Of a stretch of 9,075 bases of DNA, positions 5,191 to 9,075 are shown piece after piece (within the stretch, counting starts at the first letter, position 1; each line of letters begins with the position of its first letter). Below the pieces are notes generated by a model. The model worked only from the letters and a program-made list of their open reading frames with translations, was not told the DNA's origin and ran no database searches. The translations under genes and the position numbers were made by a program. The DNA is taken from NCBI RefSeq assembly GCF_946885855.1, contig NZ_CAMPHH010000138.1, positions 1-9,075 of the forward strand. Reading direction: 5' to 3'. The stretch comes from an uncultured Actinotalea sp. Its GTDB lineage: Bacteria; Actinomycetota; Actinomycetes; Actinomycetales; Cellulomonadaceae.

Positions 5191-6516
5191 TCAGCCGTGG
5201 GAGAACTCCGCGCCCAGCGCCGTCAGCTTGTCCTGGAACCGCTCGTAGCCGCGGTCGATGAGGCGGATGCCGCGCACCGACGACGTCCCCTTCGCCGCGA
5301 GCGCCGCGATGAGGTGGCTGAAGCCGCCCCGCAAATCCGGCACCTCGATGTCGGCCGCCGCCAGGGGAGTCGGGCCGGAGATGACCGCCGAGTGGTAGAA
5401 GTTCCGCTGCCCGAACCGGCACGGGTGGCCGCCGAGGCACTCCCGGTAGACCTGGATGGTCGCGCCCATGCCGCGCAGGGCGTCGGTGAACCCGAAGCGG
5501 TTCTCGTACACCGTCTCGTGGACGATCGACAGGCCCGTGGCCTGCGTCAGCGCGACGACGAGCGGCTGCTGCCAGTCGGTCATGAACCCGGGGTGCACGT
5601 CGGTCTCGAGCACGATCGAGCGCAGGTCCCCGCCCGGGTGCCAGAAGCGGATGCCCTCGTCGTCGATGTCGAACTCGCCGCCGACCTTGCGGAAGGTGTT
5701 GAGGAAGGCCGTCATCTCGGGCTGGCTGGCGCCGCGGACGTACACGTCGCCGCGGGTGGCCAGCGCCGCCGAGGCCCAGGAGGCGGCCTCGATCCGGTCG
5801 GACAGGGCGGTGTGCCGGTAGCCGCCGAGCCGCGGGACCCCCTCGATCCGGATGACGCGGTCGGTGTCGACCGAGATGATCGCGCCCATCTTCTGCAGGA
5901 CGTTGATGAGGTCCATGATCTCGGGCTCGATGGCCGCGTTGCTCAGCTCGGTGAGCCCGTTCGCGCGGACGGCGGTCAGGAGCAGCTGCTCGGTCGCGCC
6001 GACGGACGGGTACGGCAGCTCGATCTTGGTGCCGTGCAGCCCCTGCGGGGCCCGGATGTGGATGCCCTGCGCCCGCTTGTCCACCTCGGCGCCGAACTGT
6101 CGCAGGATGTCGAGGTGGTAGTTGATCGGCCGGTCGCCGATCCGGCAGCCGCCGAGGTCCGGGATGAACGCCTCGCCGAGGCGGTGGAGCAGGGGGCCGC
6201 AGAAGAGGATCGGGATCCGGCTCGCCCCGGCGTGGGCGTCGATGTCCGCCACGTGCGCGGACTCGACGTTGCTGGGGTCCAGCGTGAGGACGCCCGCCTC
6301 CGCGTCGTTGTGCACGGTGACGCCGTGCAGCTCGAGCAGCCCCGTCACGACCGCGACGTCGCGGATCTGCGGCACGTTGCGCAGCACCGAGGGGCCGTCG
6401 CCCAGCAGGGCGGCGACCATGGCCTTCGACACGAAGTTCTTCGCTCCGCGAACGGTGATCTCACCGTTGAGGGGGTTCCCACCGTTCACGTAGAGCACGT
6501 CGTCCATGGGGGTCAT
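5191..6516 (-). CDS. murA: UDP-N-acetylglucosamine 1-carboxyvinyltransferase (MurA)
   Basis: Cytosolic enzyme transferring enolpyruvate from phosphoenolpyruvate to UDP-GlcNAc, the first committed step of peptidoglycan synthesis and the target of fosfomycin. The protein is 441 residues (E. coli 419) with the two-domain EPSP-synthase-like fold. Seen: GAKN (24-27), equivalent to Lys22-Asn23 in E. coli; Arg100 in SRIPILFCGPL, aligning with Arg91; the active-site loop LGGCRIGDRP (121-130) with Cys124 retained, unlike the Asp found in mycobacteria; TDVHPGF (305-311) with Asp306; PDLRGG (393-398) with Asp394; and DRGYERFQDKL (421-431) with Arg422. The segment around Arg100 differs from the usual RAS..GP. 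Actinobacteria often carry two MurA paralogues, so this may not be the only one. ATG-6516 is used; ATG-6507 is an alternative, since GGGGGAG sits only 1 nt before the first and 10 nt before the second. It leads the plsC-gpsA operon. Confidence 0.93.
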   Translation of the reverse strand: MTPMDDVLYVNGGNPLNGEITVRGAKNFVSKAMVAALLGDGPSVLRNVPQIRDVAVVTGLLELHGVTVHNDAEAGVLTLDPSNVESAHVADIDAHAGASRIPILFCGPLLHRLGEAFIPDLGGCRIGDRPINYHLDILRQFGAEVDKRAQGIHIRAPQGLHGTKIELPYPSVGATEQLLLTAVRANGLTELSNAAIEPEIMDLINVLQKMGAIISVDTDRVIRIEGVPRLGGYRHTALSDRIEAASWASAALATRGDVYVRGASQPEMTAFLNTFRKVGGEFDIDDEGIRFWHPGGDLRSIVLETDVHPGFMTDWQQPLVVALTQATGLSIVHETVYENRFGFTDALRGMGATIQVYRECLGGHPCRFGQRNFYHSAVISGPTPLAAADIEVPDLRGGFSHLIAALAAKGTSSVRGIRLIDRGYERFQDKLTALGAEFSHG

Positions 6517-6537
6517 GCTCCCCCACGCGGACCCGAA

Positions 6538-6571
6538 ACGTCACCTCGTCGGGACGTGACGCTCGTGACGT
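6538..6571. promoter_or_regulatory. Cluster of GTGACG/CGTCAC boxes upstream of murA
   Basis: ACGTCAC (6538-6544), CGTGACG (6555-6561) and CGTGACGT (6564-6571) lie 22-55 nt before the murA start. The last two are direct copies 9 bp apart, and the first is inverted and can pair with either. Together with the terminator upstream this is where a murA promoter is expected, but no TANNNT box is seen here. The hexamer also occurs elsewhere in the window, so significance is uncertain. Confidence 0.3.
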
Positions 6572-6614
6572 GCACCCTCACCGGCACCGAGGCCCACGAC
6601 ACACACCGACGACA

Positions 6615-6643
6615 ACGGCCGCCCGCGGCGCGCGGGCGGCCGT
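6615..6643 (-). terminator. Strong intrinsic terminator after leuD
   Basis: Two 13-nt arms (6615-6627 and 6631-6643) are perfectly complementary around a 3-nt GCG loop, an almost all-GC stem starting 26 nt after the leuD stop. Read leftward, the stem is followed by TTGTCGTCGGTGTGTGT, T-richer than its surroundings but not a true T-run. It separates leuCD from murA. The stem is nearly symmetric, so it could also act on rightward transcripts. Confidence 0.78.
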
Positions 6644-6669
6644 CGGGCGAGCGGCGAGGTGCGGCGCCG

Positions 6670-7338
6670 TCAGGCCAGCGCGTCGTCGGCGTGCCGGGGC
6701 GAGGCGACCGGGCGGGCCGCGACGACCTCGACGGGCGGCAGGTGCTTGGCCGGGAGGGTCCGGGGCCGCCAGCTCGCGCGGTCCGCCTCGAACGCGGTGA
6801 TGTCCGTCTCGTGCTGCAGCGTCAGGCCGATGTCGTCCAGGCCCTCCATGAGGCGCCAGCGCGTGTAGTCGTCCACCTGGAACGGCACGGTGACGTCGGC
6901 GCAGCGCGCCTGCTTCGTGACGAGGTCGACGGTCACCTCGGTGCCCGGGTTCGCCTCGAGCACCTTCCACAGCAGCTCGGCGTCCTCCTGGGCGATCTGG
7001 GCGGCGAGCAGGCCCTGCTTGCCGCTGTTGCCGCGGAAGATGTCCGCGAAGCGGGGCGACAGCACGGCGCGGAAGCCGTAGTCCTTGAGTGCCCACACCG
7101 CGTGCTCGCGCGAGGAGCCGGTGCCGAAGTCCGCTCCGGCGACCAGCACCGAGCCGTGGGTGTAGGCCTCCTGGTTGAGCACGAACGACGGGTCGCCGCG
7201 CCACGCCGCGAAGAGCGCGTCCTCGAAGCCTGTCCGGGTGACCCGCTTGAGGTACACGGCCGGGATGATCTGGTCGGTGTCCACGTTGCTGCGTCGCAGC
7301 GGGACGCCGACCCCGGTGTGCTGGGTGAACTTCTCCAT
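6670..7338 (-). CDS. leuD: 3-isopropylmalate dehydratase small subunit
   Basis: Small (swivel-domain) subunit of isopropylmalate isomerase, which with LeuC converts 2-isopropylmalate to 3-isopropylmalate in leucine synthesis. The protein is 222 residues, close to the usual 195-210 plus a short tail. Seen: the start [29 protein letters not shown] (18-26), GTGSSREHA (72-80), which supplies the substrate-binding Ser/Arg, and [18 protein letters not shown] (94-111). The ATG at 7338 is preceded by GTGAGGACG, with GAGGA only 2 nt away and GGAAAG 10 nt away, so the ribosome site is unusual. A GTG three codons earlier is the alternative. It follows leuC after a 100-nt gap and is followed by a strong terminator. 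Confidence 0.97.
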   Translation of the reverse strand: MEKFTQHTGVGVPLRRSNVDTDQIIPAVYLKRVTRTGFEDALFAAWRGDPSFVLNQEAYTHGSVLVAGADFGTGSSREHAVWALKDYGFRAVLSPRFADIFRGNSGKQGLLAAQIAQEDAELLWKVLEANPGTEVTVDLVTKQARCADVTVPFQVDDYTRWRLMEGLDDIGLTLQHETDITAFEADRASWRPRTLPAKHLPPVEVVAARPVASPRHADDALA

Positions 7339-7359
7339 CGTCCTCACGCTTTCCGTCGT

Positions 7360-7386
7360 GGCCGCCGCACCGGTGGGCGGGCGGCC
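7360..7386 (-). other. Hairpin in the leuC-leuD gap
   Basis: GGCCGCC (7360-7366) pairs with GGCGGCC (7380-7386) over a 13-nt loop that itself contains the palindrome CACCGGTG. It ends 21 nt before the leuD ATG. The 100-nt gap (7339-7438) holds no other gene. It could stabilise, attenuate or be a processing site in the leuCD message; nothing in the sequence decides this. Confidence 0.35.
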
Positions 7387-7438
7387 GGGCTGCTGGCGCA
7401 GCGCCGTCGTGCGGGCGCGCCGGGGGTGCAAGGGGCCC

Positions 7439-8905
7439 TCAGGCCGAGAGCAGGCCGCGGTCGGCGTCCGTCAGCGGGCTGCCGTCGGGGGCGACGACGT
7501 CGGGCCCGAGGTCGGACACCGAGGAGAGGGTCCCGCGGATCGCCGTCGCCGCCGCGACGAGCGGCGAGACGAGGTGGGTGCGTCCGCCCTTGCCCTGCCG
7601 GCCCTCGAAGTTGCGGTTGGACGTCGACGCGGCGCGCTCCCCCGGCTGGAGCTGGTCGGGGTTCATGCCCAGGCACATCGAGCACCCGGCGTTGCGCCAC
7701 TCGGCACCGAAGTCCAGGAAGATCCGGTCCAGACCCTCGGCCTCGGCCTGCAGGCGCACGCGCGCCGACGACGGCACGACGAGGACGCGGACGCTCTCGG
7801 CCTTGGTCCGCCCGCGGAGGAGCTTGGCGACCGAGCGCAGGTCCTCGATCCGGCCGTTGGTGCACGAGCCGATGAAGACCGTGTCCACCGCGATGTCCCG
7901 CAGCGGCGTACCCGGGGTCAGGCCCATGTACTCCAGCGCCCGCTCGGCGGCGACGCGCTCGTTCTCGTCGGCTATGGCGGCCGGGTCCGGCACCGAGGCG
8001 GACAGCGGCAGGCCCTGGCCGGGGTTGGTGCCCCAGGTGACGAAGGGCTCGAGGTCCGCGGCCTCGAGGACGACCTCCGCGTCGAAGACGGCGTCGTCGT
8101 CGGTGCGCAGGGTCCTCCAGTACTCCACCGCGGCGTCCCAGTCGGCGCCCTCGGGGGCGTGCGGGCGGCCCTGGAGGTACTCGAAGGTCGTCTCGTCCGG
8201 CGCGATCATGCCCGCGCGGGCGCCGGCCTCGATGGACATGTTGCAGATCGTCATGCGCGCCTCCATCGACAGCGCGCGGATCGCCTCGCCGCGGTACTCC
8301 AGGACGTAGCCCTGGCCGCCACCGGTCCCGATCTTGGCGATGATCGCCAGGATGATGTCCTTGGACGTCGTGCCCTTCGGCAGCGTGCCGTTGACGGTGA
8401 TCGCCATGGTCTTGAACGGCGCGAGTGGCAGCGTCTGCGTCGCCAGGACGTGCTCGACCTCGCTCGTGCCGATGCCGAACGCGAGGGCGCCGAACGCGCC
8501 GTGCGTGGACGTGTGCGAGTCGCCGCAGACGACGGTCAGGCCCGGCATCGTCAGGCCCAGCTGCGGCCCGACCTGGTGGACGATCCCCTGGTCCGCGTCC
8601 CCGAGGGAGTGCAGGCGGATGCCGAACTCCTGCGCGTTGCGGCGCAGCGTCTCGATCTGCGTGCGGCTGGTCCGGTCCGCGATCGGCAGGTCGATGTCGA
8701 GCGTCGGGGTGTTGTGGTCCTCGGTCGCGATGGTGAGGTCCGGCCGGCGCACCGGGCGCCCTGCGAGGCGCAGCCCCTCGAAGGCCTGCGGGCTCGTCAC
8801 CTCGTGCACGAGGTGCAGGTCGATGTAGAGCAGGTCCGGTGCGCCGTCCGTGCCGCGGCGCACGATGTGCGCGTCCCAGACCTTCTCCGCCAGCGTGCGA
8901 CCCAT
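7439..8905 (-). CDS. leuC: 3-isopropylmalate dehydratase large subunit
   Basis: Catalytic [4Fe-4S] subunit of isopropylmalate isomerase in leucine biosynthesis, aconitase superfamily, cytosolic. The protein is 488 residues, within the usual range of about 465-490. Seen: [15 protein letters not shown] at the start; ATEDHNTPT (60-68); [33 protein letters not shown] split over 125-157; [15 protein letters not shown] (224-238); [11 protein letters not shown] (346-356) with Cys348; and [10 protein letters not shown] (408-417) with Cys408 and Cys411, the three cluster ligands. [10 protein letters not shown] (429-438) is the conserved C-terminal motif. ATG-8905 is chosen because AGAGGAAG lies 6 nt upstream; a GTG at 8932 would add nine residues and bury that ribosome site. 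It is divergent from ndgR across 121 bp and is read before leuD. Confidence 0.98.
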   Translation of the reverse strand: MGRTLAEKVWDAHIVRRGTDGAPDLLYIDLHLVHEVTSPQAFEGLRLAGRPVRRPDLTIATEDHNTPTLDIDLPIADRTSRTQIETLRRNAQEFGIRLHSLGDADQGIVHQVGPQLGLTMPGLTVVCGDSHTSTHGAFGALAFGIGTSEVEHVLATQTLPLAPFKTMAITVNGTLPKGTTSKDIILAIIAKIGTGGGQGYVLEYRGEAIRALSMEARMTICNMSIEAGARAGMIAPDETTFEYLQGRPHAPEGADWDAAVEYWRTLRTDDDAVFDAEVVLEAADLEPFVTWGTNPGQGLPLSASVPDPAAIADENERVAAERALEYMGLTPGTPLRDIAVDTVFIGSCTNGRIEDLRSVAKLLRGRTKAESVRVLVVPSSARVRLQAEAEGLDRIFLDFGAEWRNAGCSMCLGMNPDQLQPGERAASTSNRNFEGRQGKGGRTHLVSPLVAAATAIRGTLSSVSDLGPDVVAPDGSPLTDADRGLLSA

Positions 8906-8911
8906 GTGATG

Positions 8912-8919
8912 CTTCCTCT
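8912..8919 (-). promoter_or_regulatory. Ribosome binding site of leuC
   Basis: On the minus strand, AGAGGAAG ends 6 nt before ATG-8905, with the GAGGA core 8 nt away. It is the clearest Shine-Dalgarno sequence in the window and decides the leuC start against GTG-8932. It also shows that leuC has a true 5' leader, unlike its divergent neighbour. Confidence 0.8.
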
Positions 8920-8924
8920 CAGTG

Positions 8925-8957
8925 TCCGTCACCGGTCCGTCACCGGCCCGTGCCCGG
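8925..8957. repeat. Three tandem 11-bp repeats in the leuC leader
   Basis: TCCGTCACCGG occurs twice in perfect tandem (8925-8935, 8936-8946), followed by a degenerate third copy CCCGTGCCCGG (8947-8957, 8 of 11 identical). The period is about one DNA helical turn. The array lies 20 nt upstream of the leuC start codon. It may be a stacked protein-binding site or an RNA leader element. Confidence 0.7.
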
Positions 8958-8966
8958 AGGGGTGTT

Positions 8967-8978
8967 CCGGGATCCCGG
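8967..8978. other. 12-bp perfect palindrome in the leuC-ndgR gap
   Basis: CCGGGATCCCGG is perfectly self-complementary. In the leuC transcript its CCCGG half could pair instead with CCGGG on the other side (complement of 8953-8957), giving mutually exclusive small stems. It could be an operator half-site or chance. Confidence 0.35.
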
Positions 8979-8991
8979 TCGGCCGAGGGAC

Positions 8992-9020
8992 TTGCGTCTC
9001 AGCGCGTGAGACGCCAATAT
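8992..9020 (+). promoter_or_regulatory. ndgR promoter, leaderless geometry
   Basis: TTGCGT (8992-8997) matches the first three bases of the -35 consensus. After exactly 17 bp comes CAATAT (9015-9020), which keeps the key A and final T of a -10. It ends exactly 6 nt before ATG-9027, placing the transcript start on the A of the start codon. There is no Shine-Dalgarno sequence before the ATG. On the other strand GATATT (9021-9016) overlaps it and could be a leuC -10, giving a leader of about 100 nt. Confidence 0.55.
8994..9014. promoter_or_regulatory. Operator-like inverted repeat in the ndgR promoter
   Basis: GCGTCTCA (8994-9001) and TGAGACGC (9007-9014) are perfect 8-bp inverted arms around GCGCG. 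The element overlaps the -35 and fills the spacer up to the -10 of ndgR, and lies where a leuC transcript would start. Known: NdgR/LtbR IclR-family dimers regulate the divergent leuCD genes. Inferred: this is the autoregulatory and leuC operator. Confidence 0.6.
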
Positions 9021-9026
9021 CGACCT

Positions 9027-9075
9027 ATGGACAACTCTAGCGGAGTCGGCGTCCTCGACAAGGCCGCGTCGGTCC
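9027..9075 (+). CDS. ndgR: IclR-family regulator NdgR/LtbR, N-terminus only
   Basis: Sixteen codons before the window ends: MDNSSGVGVLDKAASV. This is the N-terminal start I recognise for actinobacterial NdgR (LtbR in Corynebacterium), whose winged helix-turn-helix begins just after VLDKA. Known: the protein is a dimeric DNA-binding regulator of leucine and other amino-acid genes, typically divergent from leuCD, exactly as here. The DNA-binding and ligand domains are outside the window, so the call rests on the first residues plus position. The transcript is probably leaderless. Confidence 0.85.
   Translation, partial: MDNSSGVGVLDKAASV

Noticed and set aside
4993..7875. Very long rightward open frame of 960 codons opposite plsC, murA, leuD and leuC
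   Set aside because: It is antisense to four well-supported genes, its composition is Arg/Ala/Gly/Val-rich without family motifs, and such frames are expected where third codon positions are nearly always G or C.
8906..8932. Leucine leader-peptide attenuator before leuC
   Set aside because: GTG-8932 is in frame with leuC, and the GTG 11 nt upstream stops after four codons; no run of Leu codons exists.
8928..8944. Shared GTGACG regulator site between leuC and murA
   Set aside because: The hexamer CGTCAC/GTGACG also occurs inside coding sequence (for example near 4451, 4531 and 5093), so sharing is not specific.
7175..9040. Long rightward frame opposite leuD, leuC and into ndgR
   Set aside because: Mirror of leuCD codon bias, no recognisable motif, and it overlaps the intergenic control region and the ndgR start.
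1..9075. CRISPR array, tRNA, rRNA, insertion sequence, attachment site or defence/phage system
   Set aside because: No spaced direct-repeat array, no cloverleaf or CCA end, no transposase motifs and no terminal inverted repeats were seen on either strand.

Overview
This window looks like an ordinary core-chromosome segment of a very high-G+C actinomycete (roughly three quarters G+C by eye, with nearly every third codon position G or C). Protein features and gene order (ndgR | leuC-leuD, murA, plsC-gpsA, ddl, DUF3515 lipoprotein) fit Actinomycetota. A Micrococcales member such as Cellulomonas or a relative is my best guess, from remembered synteny rather than any search. I see no CRISPR array, insertion sequence, prophage, tRNA or rRNA, and no base composition or codon use suggesting recent transfer.

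Layout from left to right. Positions 1-68 (minus) may hold the first codons of a divergent gene leaving the window, possibly thiL. Positions 126-677 (plus) encode a DUF3515 lipoprotein. Positions 708-1910 (minus) encode D-Ala-D-Ala ligase, Ddl. Positions 2004-3266 (plus) encode a Cys/Met-metabolism PLP enzyme of the cystathionine gamma-synthase/lyase type. Positions 3338-6516 (minus) form an envelope operon, transcribed murA > plsC > gpsA. After a strong terminator come leuC > leuD (8905 down to 6670, minus). Positions 9027-9075 (plus) are the first codons of the divergent IclR-type regulator NdgR/LtbR.

The genes cover three jobs. Cell-envelope building: MurA starts UDP-MurNAc synthesis, Ddl makes the D-Ala-D-Ala terminus, GpsA makes glycerol-3-phosphate and PlsC performs the second acylation towards phosphatidic acid. 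Leucine synthesis: LeuCD is isopropylmalate isomerase and NdgR is its usual divergent regulator. Sulfur amino acids: the PLP enzyme.

No previously undescribed multi-gene system is visible. The interesting signals are regulatory. Several transcription units carry a TANNNT (or NANNNT) -10 hexamer only 6-8 nt before the start codon, implying leaderless or near-leaderless mRNAs. The ndgR promoter has a perfect 8+8 bp inverted repeat filling its spacer. The leuC leader has three 11-bp tandem repeats (two perfect, one degenerate). A 13-bp perfect stem separates leuCD from murA. The PLP gene sits between gpsA and ddl on the opposite strand, breaking an envelope-gene run that I remember as continuous in Streptomyces.
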